Of a stretch of DNA of 64,000 nt, positions 27,517 to 36,080 are shown piece by piece. Under the pieces are notes generated by a model. It did no database searches. It worked only from the letters and a program-made list of their open reading frames with translations, and was not told the origin of the DNA. Position numbers and translations under genes: made by a program. The stretch is from Aliiroseovarius halocynthiae (lineage in GTDB: Bacteria; Pseudomonadota; Alphaproteobacteria; Rhodobacterales; Rhodobacteraceae): the NCBI RefSeq assembly GCF_007004645.1, contig NZ_ML660019.1, positions 1,753,098-1,817,097 of the forward strand, written 5' to 3'. Numbering within the stretch: position 1 is the first letter of the stretch; each line of letters starts with the position of its first letter.

Positions 27517-27593
27517 ATCGGGCGCTTTCCGGGGCTTTTGCGTCACACGGGGCCAGCCAAAGCCAGCCCCGCGAAAGATCGTGTCAGCTTAGG

Positions 27594-28535
27594 TTATTCA
27601 AGGATACCGCTAATGACAGCGCCGGTTTCCTGATCCGCCGCAATCCGCGCGGCCGAGGCGTCGGCGTCCATCCAGTAAACCAGTGCCCCGGTTTCCTTGG
27701 CGACGGCCTGCGCACGCTCGCTCATCACGGTTTTCGCGGCGACTGCTGCGATTTTCTCGCGCACGTCAGCCGGCGTGTCCTTGGTCACAAACAGACCGTT
27801 CCACAGGGCGATGTTCAGCTGTTGGTCCAACTCGCCGATGGTGGGCGTATCCGGCACAAGGCTGATACGCTCGTCCGTGACGGCCATCAGGACTTTGACA
27901 TCCTCCAAGCAGGGCAGGATCAGTTGCAGCGTGGTGTTGATCACATCCGCATCGCCCGAGGCCAGCGTATTACAGTCAAGCGCATCAAATGCGGCGTCCG
28001 AGCCCCACTCGAAACCGGCATTCTTTGCGTAAGCCTTTGTCACCTGCGTCGGTGTCAGCACGTCGCCAAAATGGCCCAGCGCCACGTCGTTTTCCTTGGC
28101 ATAGGCGGCCAGCTCTTCCATCGAGCTATAGGGCGCATCGCCCGAGGTCGCGACCACGAAGGGATAGGTCAGGAAGATGCCGATCGGGTCGAACTTGGCC
28201 GGGGCCAACTCGTCGATACCGATCTCGTGGCCGATCACGGGCACGGCGGGAACGAAGCTGCCAATTGTGTAACCGTCAGCCGGAGCCGTTGCCACGTCGA
28301 TCGCGCCGGGGAACGGACCACCGCCGCCGCCGGGTTTGTTCACAACAGCCGCCGAGACTCCGTACTCGGCCTGAAAATCCTCGGCAATCATGCGGGTCAG
28401 CACGTCTTCCAGATCACCGGGAGGCCACGGGACGATGAAGCTGACCGGCTTTTCCGGATATTCGGCCATGGCAGGTGCGGCGACCATGGTTGCGGTTACG
28501 GCCAGCGCGCCAGCCAGAATGGATTTGGTGTTCAT
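27594..28535 (-). CDS. tctC: TTT transporter periplasmic binding protein TctC (Bug family)
   Basis: A 313-residue periplasmic solute receptor. The signal peptide MNTKSILAGALAVTATMVAA ends at a PAMA site. The mature protein starts EYPEKPVSFIVPWPPGDLED, where the Bug family's VPxxPGG binding loop is altered: PPGD replaces the usual PGGxxD. KPGGGGGPFPGAIDVATAPA is the second binding loop. Bug proteins bind carboxylates such as citrate or dicarboxylic amino acids; the ligand here is unknown. It is the first gene of a leftward run that includes tctB, tctA, the dehydrogenase and the Tm-1-like gene. Confidence 0.9.
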   Translation of the reverse strand: MNTKSILAGALAVTATMVAAPAMAEYPEKPVSFIVPWPPGDLEDVLTRMIAEDFQAEYGVSAAVVNKPGGGGGPFPGAIDVATAPADGYTIGSFVPAVPVIGHEIGIDELAPAKFDPIGIFLTYPFVVATSGDAPYSSMEELAAYAKENDVALGHFGDVLTPTQVTKAYAKNAGFEWGSDAAFDALDCNTLASGDADVINTTLQLILPCLEDVKVLMAVTDERISLVPDTPTIGELDQQLNIALWNGLFVTKDTPADVREKIAAVAAKTVMSERAQAVAKETGALVYWMDADASAARIAADQETGAVISGILE

Positions 28536-28709
28536 GACGGTCTCCCTATTGCGTCAGGTCTGATCTTCAAGCCGGTTCATTATTTGAACCATTGGTTTTA
28601 AAATAGATTGACAGATGCGGGTAATTCCTGTCAACAAAACAATGAACATGTGAACAGAAAATCGCGGCACCCCCCGTATGGGCACCGCGCAAAACACAAG
28701 AGACACCGA

Positions 28710-29516
28710 ATGGGAACCGCCTCTAAGGCACTGTCGTTGCTAAATTATTTCAGCCGATCCACGCCACAGATTGGGCTAAGCGACATTGCGCGACTGTCCG
28801 GAATGAACAAGGCTACGGTGCATCGCCTTATGAGCGAACTGGCCTCGCATGGATTCGTTGAACAAGTGGGCGCAGGCCGTGAATATCGTCTCGGCCCTGC
28901 CTTTCTGCGCCTTGCAGCGCTGCGTGAAAAAGCAGTGCCGATGCGCGAATTGGTCATGGCAGAGCTGAAAACACTCAGCGAAGTGACCGGAGAAACTGCA
29001 CATATGTCGCTGCTGAACGGTGATGTCCTGTCCAACCTTGCCTATAGCTATGCGCATCTGCATGGCACCATGGTGATGATGGAAGATGCCGAGGTGCTTG
29101 AGCTGCATTCAACCGGATCCGGATTGGCTGTACTTGCATTTTCGCCCACGTCATTTGTGGACACAGTGCTGAACAAACCCTTGGTGGCTCGCACATCCGA
29201 GACCATCACCGACCCCAAGGCCATTCGGGCCCAACTGCCACAAATCCGTCGTGTTGGGATGGCCCAATCCATTGGCGGCTTCGAACAAGATGTTCATTCC
29301 CATGCTGCACCAATATTCGATGCCACATCGCATTGTATCGGCGCGATGGCAGTTGCGGCACCTGTATCACGCATGACCGACACATTGCGCACCACCATTC
29401 AAACCGAACTTGCCCATGCGGCACGGCGCACGACGCGCGTGCTGGGTGGCTTCCCCCCTGACACGTTCCCCCTTCCTGATCTCGCAGCCCCTGCTGCAGA
29501 AAGCGAGCTGACATGA
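28710..29516 (+). CDS. IclR family transcriptional regulator
   Basis: A 268-residue IclR regulator with an N-terminal winged helix (KALSLLNYFSRSTPQIGLSD, IARLSGMNKATVHRLMSELA) and a C-terminal GAF-like effector domain (residues 85-250). The start at 28710 is chosen because translation upstream of it lacks IclR character; the ribosome site is weak. Its last four bases overlap the aminotransferase start (ATGA), so the pair is coupled. It faces the tctCBA run and is the obvious candidate regulator of both units. Confidence 0.88.
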   Translation: MGTASKALSLLNYFSRSTPQIGLSDIARLSGMNKATVHRLMSELASHGFVEQVGAGREYRLGPAFLRLAALREKAVPMRELVMAELKTLSEVTGETAHMSLLNGDVLSNLAYSYAHLHGTMVMMEDAEVLELHSTGSGLAVLAFSPTSFVDTVLNKPLVARTSETITDPKAIRAQLPQIRRVGMAQSIGGFEQDVHSHAAPIFDATSHCIGAMAVAAPVSRMTDTLRTTIQTELAHAARRTTRVLGGFPPDTFPLPDLAAPAAESELT

Positions 29517-30865
29517 AAGATTCCAACTTCCTGAAAGAGAAAAACGCCCGGTCGCTTTGGCATCCCATGGCGCATCCTGCCGATAGTCTGAACAATCCTC
29601 CGACCATCATCGCCGGCGCGTCTGGTGTGAAAATCACCGATGTGGATGGTCACGAAGTTGTCGACGCGGTTGGCGGGCTTTGGAACGTCAACCTTGGCTT
29701 CTCGAACCAGCCTATCAAGGACGCCATCGCCGCCCAGCTGGACACCCTGCCCTACTATTCCACGTTCCGCGGCACCACGAATGACAAGGTGATCGAACTG
29801 TCAGAGATCCTGCGTGATTTCTTCGCTCCTGACGGGCTGACGCGTGCATTCTATACGTCGGGTGGATCAGACAGTGTGGAAACGGCGCTCCGTCTGGCGC
29901 GTCAGTATCACAAGGTGAAGGGAAACACGGGCCGCACCAAGTTTCTGAGCCTAAAGAAGGGCTATCACGGCACGCATATGGGTGGCGCATCAGTAAACGG
30001 AAACGCCAATTTCCGCACCCAATATGAGCCCCTTCTGCCCGGATGCTATCACATCCCCGCGCCCTATACCTATCGCAACCCATTCAACGAGACGGATCCC
30101 GAGCGTCTGGCCCAGCTGTGTCTGCAGGCGATGGAAGACGAGATCGCGTTCCAAGGTGCGAACACAATCGCCGCCATGATCATGGAGCCCATTCTGGGCG
30201 CTGGCGGTGTCATCCCGCCCCATAAAAGCTTCATGCCCGGCGTGCGCGAGATCTGCTCGCGCCACGGCATTCTGTTGATCGCGGACGAGGTTATTACCGC
30301 CTTCGGCCGCACCGGCGGCTGGACTGGTAGTCGGTACTGGGGCGTGCAGCCTGATTTCATGTGCACGGCGAAAGCGATCACCAATGGCTATTTCCCCTTT
30401 GGTGCCGTGATGATCGCGGATCATGTGGTTGAAACCTTTGAAAGGGACACGACTGGTGCTGCCAATATCGGTCATGGCTATACCTATTCGGGCCACCCCG
30501 TCGGGGCCGCCGCCGCCGTGGCCTGCATGGCCGAAACCCAACGCCTGAAGGTGAACAAAAACGCAGCCGCGCGCGGGGCCGAGCTGTTCGCAGGTCTGCA
30601 GGAGATTGCCGCCGCCAACGACATCGTGGGCGATGTGCGTGGCGGGCACGGGCTGATGTGCGCGTTAGAGCTGGTGTCGGACCGCGCCACGAAAGCGCCT
30701 ATCGACAAGAAGGCCATCGGCACCCTGCAAGAGGTCGCCTATCAGAACGGCGCGATGGTACGCGTATCCGGCCCGAACGTCATCATGTCACCTCCGCTGG
30801 TGCTAAGTTCGGACGATGTGCAGACGATTTTGAACGCGTTGAAAGCTGGTTTTGCTGCGCTTTAA
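29513..30865 (+). CDS. Class III aminotransferase (omega-amino acid:pyruvate type)
   Basis: A 450-residue PLP enzyme of the class III omega-transaminase group. The PLP lysine is in DFMCTAKAITNGYFPFGAVM and the Asp that holds the pyridine nitrogen is in GILLIADEVITAFGRTGGWT. YTSGGSDSVETALRLARQYH binds phosphate. The partner amine is unknown; beta-alanine, putrescine-like amines or taurine analogues are all used by relatives. It is coupled to the IclR gene and likely supplies the aldehyde oxidised by the neighbouring dehydrogenase. Confidence 0.9.
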   Translation: MKDSNFLKEKNARSLWHPMAHPADSLNNPPTIIAGASGVKITDVDGHEVVDAVGGLWNVNLGFSNQPIKDAIAAQLDTLPYYSTFRGTTNDKVIELSEILRDFFAPDGLTRAFYTSGGSDSVETALRLARQYHKVKGNTGRTKFLSLKKGYHGTHMGGASVNGNANFRTQYEPLLPGCYHIPAPYTYRNPFNETDPERLAQLCLQAMEDEIAFQGANTIAAMIMEPILGAGGVIPPHKSFMPGVREICSRHGILLIADEVITAFGRTGGWTGSRYWGVQPDFMCTAKAITNGYFPFGAVMIADHVVETFERDTTGAANIGHGYTYSGHPVGAAAAVACMAETQRLKVNKNAAARGAELFAGLQEIAAANDIVGDVRGGHGLMCALELVSDRATKAPIDKKAIGTLQEVAYQNGAMVRVSGPNVIMSPPLVLSSDDVQTILNALKAGFAAL

Positions 30866-30883
30866 GTCATTCCAATCAACGAC

Positions 30884-30908
30884 AAGGCCGCCCAATCGGG
30901 CGGCCTTT
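30884..30908. terminator. Bidirectional terminator
   Basis: AAGGCCGCCC, loop AATC, GGGCGGCCTTT lies between the rightward aminotransferase gene and the leftward VOC gene, and overlaps the 3' end of the latter by a base or two. Confidence 0.85.
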
Positions 30909-31275
30909 ATCTGTGCTGGTCGATCAGTATCGGGTACCCGTCAGGATCGGTGACCATGAAACTTCCCGGCCCTTCCTCGCCGCCCTGCTCTTGCGTCACC
31001 TCAACCCCAGAGGCGGCCAACTTCGCCTTTATCGCGCGCACATCATCAAACGGGTCGACATTCGTGGCGTTCTGGTCCCAACCGGGATTGAAAGTCAGCA
31101 TCGCGCCCTCAAACATCCCCTGAAACAGCCCCACCAACGTGTCGCCGTTCTTCATAATTAGGTAGTTATGCTCTTCCGTGCCCGCATAAGCGGTGAAGCC
31201 CAGCGCTTCATAGAACACGCGTGATGCCGCCAAATCCTTGACGCCAAGACTGACCGAGAATGCTCCGAGTTGCAT
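30907..31275 (-). CDS. VOC family protein (glyoxalase/bleomycin-resistance fold)
   Basis: A 122-residue single-domain VOC protein with paired beta-alpha-beta-beta-beta modules (SVSLGVKDLAASRVFYEALG and GSFMVTDPDGYPILIDQHR). The metal-ligand pattern of true glyoxalase I is not kept: there is no His at the first strand and the last strand ends ILIDQ rather than VELxE. It is therefore unlikely to be glyoxalase I; an antibiotic-binding or unknown lyase role is possible. It lies 53 bases downstream of the ferredoxin on the same strand and may belong to that transcript. Confidence 0.8.
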   Translation of the reverse strand: MQLGAFSVSLGVKDLAASRVFYEALGFTAYAGTEEHNYLIMKNGDTLVGLFQGMFEGAMLTFNPGWDQNATNVDPFDDVRAIKAKLAASGVEVTQEQGGEEGPGSFMVTDPDGYPILIDQHR

Positions 31276-31328
31276 GATGTGATCCTCCTTTTTCAGATCA
31301 CCTTATCACACTCGGCGGGACAAGACTG

Positions 31329-31640
31329 TCAGACAGGTACAATCAGGCGGATCCCATCCAAATCGTCTGAGGCCTCGATCTGGCACGACAGGCGCGAGGC
31401 ATCGGTCACTTCGCCATCTGCCATGTCCAGCATTGCTTCTTCGAAGTCGCCTTTCTCGCCGGCTTTCGCCAGCCAGTCACCGTCCACATGCACATGGCAG
31501 GTCGCGCAGGACAGCGAGCCCCCGCATTCACCTTGAACACCCGCGATATTATGCGCTTGGGCGGCTTCCATCAGGTTCACGCCCGTCTGGACATCAGCCA
31601 CAACTTCCTCGCCCCCAGGCAGGACCCAGGTTACTTTCAT
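31329..31640 (-). CDS. 2Fe-2S ferredoxin, adrenodoxin/putidaredoxin type
   Basis: A 103-residue electron carrier. The cluster cysteines are C39, C45, C48 (GECGGSLSCATCHVHVDGDW) and C86 (RLSCQIEAS), the CX5CX2C...C spacing of P450-type ferredoxins. The acidic helix DFEEAMLDMADGEVTDASRL is the usual reductase/P450 docking surface. Together with the P450 gene 1.5 kb upstream on the same strand, it most likely delivers electrons to that enzyme. No ferredoxin reductase is encoded nearby. Confidence 0.92.
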   Translation of the reverse strand: MKVTWVLPGGEEVVADVQTGVNLMEAAQAHNIAGVQGECGGSLSCATCHVHVDGDWLAKAGEKGDFEEAMLDMADGEVTDASRLSCQIEASDDLDGIRLIVPV

Positions 31641-31775
31641 CTCGTATCTCCTTGTTTTATCGTTTTGATCAAAGTCGATTGAGCAGGATCAGAATTCGCT
31701 GCCTCTCAATCAGCTAGGTGCTGATTTCGAACGCGATTTCTGATGCGCATTTGTTTCGGTGAAATCGACAATGAT

Positions 31776-33065
31776 CTAGACGAAGTTCACATAGAAATCG
31801 CGCAGCCCATCGCCTTCCAGATCACGGGTCTTGATGACCTCTTTGCGCTTCATGAAAATGTGGTTATCGACCAGCAGGCGCCCGACGCGATCGCCCAGAA
31901 CGGTGTCGGCCTCTAGGTCCTTCATGGCAGCTTTCAGGTTCACTGCGGTGCCATCCTTGGCCTCGGTCCGATCAAACCCGTCACCACCTTCGATGGGGCC
32001 CATTGGATAGTTGTTTTCAAGCCCCAAAAGCGACGCCTGCAGCACTGCAGCCACCGCCGTATAGGGGTTCGCTGTCGCGTCCGCCATTCGGTGTTCAAGC
32101 CGCGACTTCGCGCCGCCTTCGCCAGAAATCCGCGTGGTGACGTTTCGGTGATCCCCGCCCCAGTTGCGCCAGTACCCGGACAGCGATCCCGGCTGCAAAC
32201 GCTGATACGAATTCGTCGTCGGAGCGACCAGTCCTGCCAGCCCCTTATGGTGATGCATCAGGCCTGAAATACAGCCGCGCGCCAGATCGTTCATGTGATC
32301 GGGTCCGCCCACGGGTCCATTGTCCAGCGCATTGCCGCCAGACCGATCCCGGAAGCTATAGTTGATGTGCATGCCTGACCCGCCCGCTTCGGCAATCGGT
32401 TTGGGCATGAAGGTCAGGACCAGCCCGTGTTCCAGCGCCACTTCGCGGGCCATCTGGCGGAACAGCACAATGTCATCCACATGTTTCAGCACCTCATCAA
32501 AGGTCAGCGTGAACTCGAACTGAGGGCTGTCATATTCGCCCGTCATCATTTCAAGGTTAAAGCCCAGCTTCTCAGCCCGTTCCCAGATGTCGTCGGTGAA
32601 GCGCAGTGGATCGGTGAAGGGGCCAGTGCCATAAACCACACCGCCCGGCGCGTCATAGGGCACAAGGCGGCCAATTTCATTGGCCATCAGGGCAAAGCAT
32701 TCCAGCTCGATCCCAACCATCGGGGTCAATCCGCGCTCTTCCCATGCCGCAACCGCGCGCTTCAGCGCTTGCCGTCCGCACAACTCCAATGGCGCGCCGT
32801 CTTGGTCATACAGGTCACCGATGACAATCTGCGTCGAGGCCTCCCATCCCTCGCGAATGTCTTCCGCCCGCCAGCGCAGCTCCATATCCGGCAGACCTTC
32901 CTTCATCATCGCGCCGGGCGCATCCAGAAGGTCCTTGTCGTAATGCACACCATAGGTCGAGCGGCAAAACCGCGTCTCGCTGGTGCCAATCTTTGACCCG
33001 GGCAGATACTTGCCGCGCAGAATACTCAGGTGATCGAGCCAAAGGGCCCGCAAACGGTCTTTCAT
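31776..33065 (-). CDS. Glutamine-synthetase-like gamma-glutamyl ligase
   Basis: A 429-residue member of the glutamine synthetase superfamily (PuuA, IpuC, GMAS, TdnQ-like rather than GlnA I). It has the ATP/metal motif VGIELECFALM, SPQFEFTLTFDEVL, TFMPKPIAEAGGSGMHINYS (the second His of the usual MHxH is Asn) and the glutamate/ATP region PTTNSYQRLQPGSLSGYWRN with RLEHRMADATANPYTAVAAV. The usual tyrosine adenylylation site was not seen. GGAGG precedes the ATG. Such enzymes ligate glutamate to an amine. It lies 42 bases after the P450 gene, suggesting a shared substrate. Confidence 0.85.
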   Translation of the reverse strand: MKDRLRALWLDHLSILRGKYLPGSKIGTSETRFCRSTYGVHYDKDLLDAPGAMMKEGLPDMELRWRAEDIREGWEASTQIVIGDLYDQDGAPLELCGRQALKRAVAAWEERGLTPMVGIELECFALMANEIGRLVPYDAPGGVVYGTGPFTDPLRFTDDIWERAEKLGFNLEMMTGEYDSPQFEFTLTFDEVLKHVDDIVLFRQMAREVALEHGLVLTFMPKPIAEAGGSGMHINYSFRDRSGGNALDNGPVGGPDHMNDLARGCISGLMHHHKGLAGLVAPTTNSYQRLQPGSLSGYWRNWGGDHRNVTTRISGEGGAKSRLEHRMADATANPYTAVAAVLQASLLGLENNYPMGPIEGGDGFDRTEAKDGTAVNLKAAMKDLEADTVLGDRVGRLLVDNHIFMKRKEVIKTRDLEGDGLRDFYVNFV

Positions 33066-33107
33066 CAATCCTCCCTGCCCGGTTTTCCGGGTCGTCCCCT
33101 TTTGGGG

Positions 33108-34367
33108 TTACTTGGCCTGCATCGTCACAGGCAATTCCTTGATCCCACCCACAAAGTTCGAGCGCAGGAATTTGTGGTCCCCGGCAGGTTCCACCATTTT
33201 CACGCGTTTCGCCAGTTCTTCGAACAGAACCCGGACCTCAAGCCGCGCCAGATGCATACCCAAACAGACATGCGGGCCGCCCTGCCCAAAGGACATATGG
33301 CGGTTGGGGCTTCGGTACAGATCAACGCGGTTGGGGGCGTCGAACACGTTCTCATCGCGGTTGGCTGAGGACCACCAGTAAAGCACCTTGTCGCCTTCGC
33401 GGATCAGCTTCCCGTGCATCTCGTGATCGCGGGTGGCGGTGCGGCGGAAGTAAAGCGCGGGTGTGGCCCAGCGGATAATCTCGTCCGGCGCAGTGGCCCA
33501 GATATCGCCGTCGTCCTGCATTTGACCTAGCAATTCTTGCTGATGCGCCATCGCCTGAATACCTGCCGCGATCGAATAGCGGGTGGTGTCGTTTCCTGCG
33601 GCAACCAACAAGCAGAAGAAATTGCGGAACTCCTGCTCTGGCATCACGTTGCCGTCACGGTCCGGCTGCATAATCATATGCAGCACGCCGTCCGTGTCAC
33701 CCTTGCGGTTCTTTTCTTCGATCAAACGCCTGGCATAGTCGAACAGCTCAGCCCCGGCGGGCGAGTTGAACGGCATCATCCGGTATTCGTCGGTCTCCAT
33801 CTTATCAAGCACGTGATCGGTGAAATCCGGGTCCGTGTTGGCGATCAGAGCGTCACCTTTTTCCACAAGCCAGGGCAGATCCGCGTCCGGTGTGCCAATG
33901 ATCCGGCCCAACATCATCATGGGCAGCTGACGGGCGATTATCTTGGTGGCGTCAAATGTGCCCGCTTCCAGCGCCGCGTCCAGAATGGGATGGCACAGCT
34001 CGCGAATTTGATCTTCAAACCCAGCGACCACGGGGCGCGAGAATGCCTTCCCTACCTTCACGCGGGTCTTCATATGTTCGGGCGGATCGGTTTCCTGAAA
34101 GGTGCGGCGGGCCAGATATTCCTCGTAAGTCTGATCCTCCATTCGGATCCCACGGGCAGAGGACATCAGCTCGTAATTCCGGTTCAACTCGGTGATATCT
34201 GCGTGGCGCACCACGTTCCAGAAGCCCTCGCCCCCGTCCCAATCGGTCCAACTGAGCGGGTCTTCGCGGCGCAAGCGTGCGAACGTGCTGTGCGGAGCAC
34301 CGTTTGCAAAGGTGTCGTGGCTGGACAAATCCGCGAAACCATCATCATTTGGGGTCCAAACGGTCAT
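33108..34367 (-). CDS. Cytochrome P450 monooxygenase
   Basis: A 419-residue soluble bacterial P450. Oxygen-activating I-helix AGNDTT at residues 257-262, K-helix ExxR at E296-R299, and haem-binding loop FGQGGPHVCLGMHLARLE with the axial C368. No membrane anchor. The N-terminus and the I-helix pattern fit bacterial class I enzymes that receive electrons from a ferredoxin; one is encoded two genes downstream. It starts at 34367 and diverges from a glutamine-amidotransferase-like gene across an 86-base AT-rich region. The substrate is unknown; pairing with a gamma-glutamyl ligase suggests an amine or its glutamyl conjugate. Confidence 0.95.
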   Translation of the reverse strand: MTVWTPNDDGFADLSSHDTFANGAPHSTFARLRREDPLSWTDWDGGEGFWNVVRHADITELNRNYELMSSARGIRMEDQTYEEYLARRTFQETDPPEHMKTRVKVGKAFSRPVVAGFEDQIRELCHPILDAALEAGTFDATKIIARQLPMMMLGRIIGTPDADLPWLVEKGDALIANTDPDFTDHVLDKMETDEYRMMPFNSPAGAELFDYARRLIEEKNRKGDTDGVLHMIMQPDRDGNVMPEQEFRNFFCLLVAAGNDTTRYSIAAGIQAMAHQQELLGQMQDDGDIWATAPDEIIRWATPALYFRRTATRDHEMHGKLIREGDKVLYWWSSANRDENVFDAPNRVDLYRSPNRHMSFGQGGPHVCLGMHLARLEVRVLFEELAKRVKMVEPAGDHKFLRSNFVGGIKELPVTMQAK

Positions 34368-34407
34368 GCGCTCCTCCTTGGCGTTTTTGCTATTGTATGC
34401 AGCGCGT

Positions 34408-34424
34408 CTATAAATATATTATAG
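34408..34424. promoter_or_regulatory. AT-rich palindrome in a divergent promoter region
   Basis: CTATAA-ATATA-TTATAG is a symmetrical site between the P450 and amidotransferase genes. It is a candidate operator for the neighbouring GntR regulator. ATTGTATGCAG a little to the left recalls FCD-GntR half-sites. Both are inferred from position and symmetry only. Confidence 0.4.
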
Positions 34425-34453
34425 AACATGTTAAATATGTAAAGGGCGAAATC

Positions 34454-35167
34454 ATGCATATCGCAATCCTGATGGCAAACACGGATGAAAGCGAGTTTGC
34501 GCAGCTCCATCCGAAGGATGGCGAAAAATGGACCGAGCTTTTGGCAAAGAAGCGGCCAGATTGGACATATGCCGTGTTCGCGGTCAAAGACGGCGACTTC
34601 CCACGCGATCTGACGTCATTCGATGGTTTCGTGATTACCGGAAGCCCCGCGTCGGTTCATGATGGCGCGCCATGGATGTCAGATCTGTTTGCGTTGATCC
34701 GCAAACTGAATGATCTGCAACTGCCGATGTTTGGGGCCTGCTTTGGGCATCAGGCAATTGCCAAAGCCCTTGGCGGGAAGGTGGAAACCAACCCCGATGG
34801 CTGGGTGTTCGGCTCGACCGAAATGGAGATCACCGAAGCTGCCCCATGGCTCGAGGTTAAACGCTTTTGGCTGTATGGCGCCCATATCGAACAGGTCACG
34901 AAGATGCCCAACGGGGCGTTAAACATCATGTCATCTGAGGGTTGCCCGATGGGGGGATTTCGGATCGGCGACCACGTTTTCACCACGCAGAACCATCCCG
35001 AAATGACGCGCCGCTTCATTGTCGATCTGATCGAAGAGCTTGCGGATGACAAGCCTGCTGAGGTCATCGCGAATGCCCGCGAGTCTCTGCGCCTTCTTGC
35101 AGATGGCCCGATTTTCGCGTCTTGGATCGTACGGTTTTTCGAACACGCAAAGGCGGCGCAGGGCTAG
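34454..35167 (+). CDS. Class I glutamine amidotransferase-like hydrolase
   Basis: A 237-residue GATase1-fold protein. The catalytic triad is visible as C96 (MFGACFGHQAIAKALGG) and H181/E183 (VFTTQNHPEM). There is no attached synthase domain, so it is a stand-alone hydrolase comparable to PuuD or to the TdnT-type protein of aniline pathways. The start at 34454 has AAAGGG upstream. Divergent from the P450-ligase-ferredoxin run; hydrolysis of a gamma-glutamyl bond is the inferred job. A GMP-synthase-like role is excluded by the context. Confidence 0.87.
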   Translation: MHIAILMANTDESEFAQLHPKDGEKWTELLAKKRPDWTYAVFAVKDGDFPRDLTSFDGFVITGSPASVHDGAPWMSDLFALIRKLNDLQLPMFGACFGHQAIAKALGGKVETNPDGWVFGSTEMEITEAAPWLEVKRFWLYGAHIEQVTKMPNGALNIMSSEGCPMGGFRIGDHVFTTQNHPEMTRRFIVDLIEELADDKPAEVIANARESLRLLADGPIFASWIVRFFEHAKAAQG

Positions 35168-35192
35168 TTGCTGCTCTGCACATTTCTGGCGC

Positions 35193-35843
35193 TCAGCCCA
35201 AAGCCGCCAGCAGGTCCATGACTGTTACGCGGTCAAACAAAACGTGCTCGGTCATCAGTGCCCGCGCTTTGTCTGCGTCATGCGCCAAGATCAATTTGGC
35301 GATTTGGCGATGCTCGCGCGCGCTTTCAGCAATTGCGCCGGGATTACGATACCGCGCCCGGTAATAGGCCAGCAACTTGCGCCCATTCAGCTTGATCATG
35401 TCTAGCAGAAAGGGATTCCCCGCAGCTTCGGCCACCGTCTTGTGGAACTCGAGGTTCAGCGCGTAGTACCCGTGTGGGTCCCCATCGCCCTTGTCACGGG
35501 CATGGGTCTCGCAAGCCTCAACAATACGCATCAGTGCTGCGCCGTCTTCAGCTGAAATTCGACGCGCTGCCAGCCCGGCAGCCTGCCCTTCCAGTTGGGC
35601 ATTCACCTCGAGAATGGCCAGAAACTCTTCAAAACTGGGCTTGAACAGCACAGCCCCTTTGCGTGGCGGGCGGGTAATCAACCCCATCGCCTCAAGCCGT
35701 AACAGCGCTTCACGCAAGGGTGTACGGGACACATCATATTGTGCGATCAACGCATTCTCGTCGATCGTTTCACCGGGCGACAGCTCACCCCTGTCGATAG
35801 ACGTCAGGATTGCGTTCAGTACGATTTCAGTTTGACCAGCCAT
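35193..35843 (-). CDS. GntR family regulator, FCD subfamily
   Basis: A regulator with an N-terminal GntR winged helix (NALIAQYDVSRTPLREALLR, LEAMGLITRPPRKGAVLFKP) and a C-terminal all-helical FCD domain with probable metal-binding Asp/His residues (NLEFHKTVAEAAGNPFLLDM; AREHRQIAKLILAHDADKAR). Start 35843 gives 216 residues; 35891 would give 232. Neither has a good ribosome site, so the start is uncertain. It lies between the amidotransferase gene, with which it converges, and tpa, from which it diverges. By position it most likely controls the P450/ligase cluster. Confidence 0.87.
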   Translation of the reverse strand: MAGQTEIVLNAILTSIDRGELSPGETIDENALIAQYDVSRTPLREALLRLEAMGLITRPPRKGAVLFKPSFEEFLAILEVNAQLEGQAAGLAARRISAEDGAALMRIVEACETHARDKGDGDPHGYYALNLEFHKTVAEAAGNPFLLDMIKLNGRKLLAYYRARYRNPGAIAESAREHRQIAKLILAHDADKARALMTEHVLFDRVTVMDLLAALG

Positions 35844-35955
35844 GTGGGCAGTTAAGCAAATCTTGCGGTGAATTCCAGCTTTCGCTGACATTCTGTGCTA
35901 TATTTCAAGCAGAACCATCCGATGGCCCCGCGCATCCCGAGACCACCCACATATT

Positions 35956-35987
35956 CTGGACATATTCTAATAGCGGGCTGGCCCTAT
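35956..35987 (+). promoter_or_regulatory. Candidate TauR operator upstream of tpa
   Basis: Direct repeats CTGGACATAT (35956) and CTGGCCCTAT (35978) begin 22 bases apart, two helical turns. They match the CTGGACYTAA-type half-site reported for Rhodobacter TauR, as I remember it. The same spacing recurs upstream of tauR. Confidence 0.65.
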
Positions 35988-36080
35988 TTTCGCTTCCAAA
36001 TTCCGAGAAGATATTTGATCAAAGAATCTCTGTTCCCACGGCCCGCTTCGCACGGGGAACCTTCAGCACCGGAGGACGTC

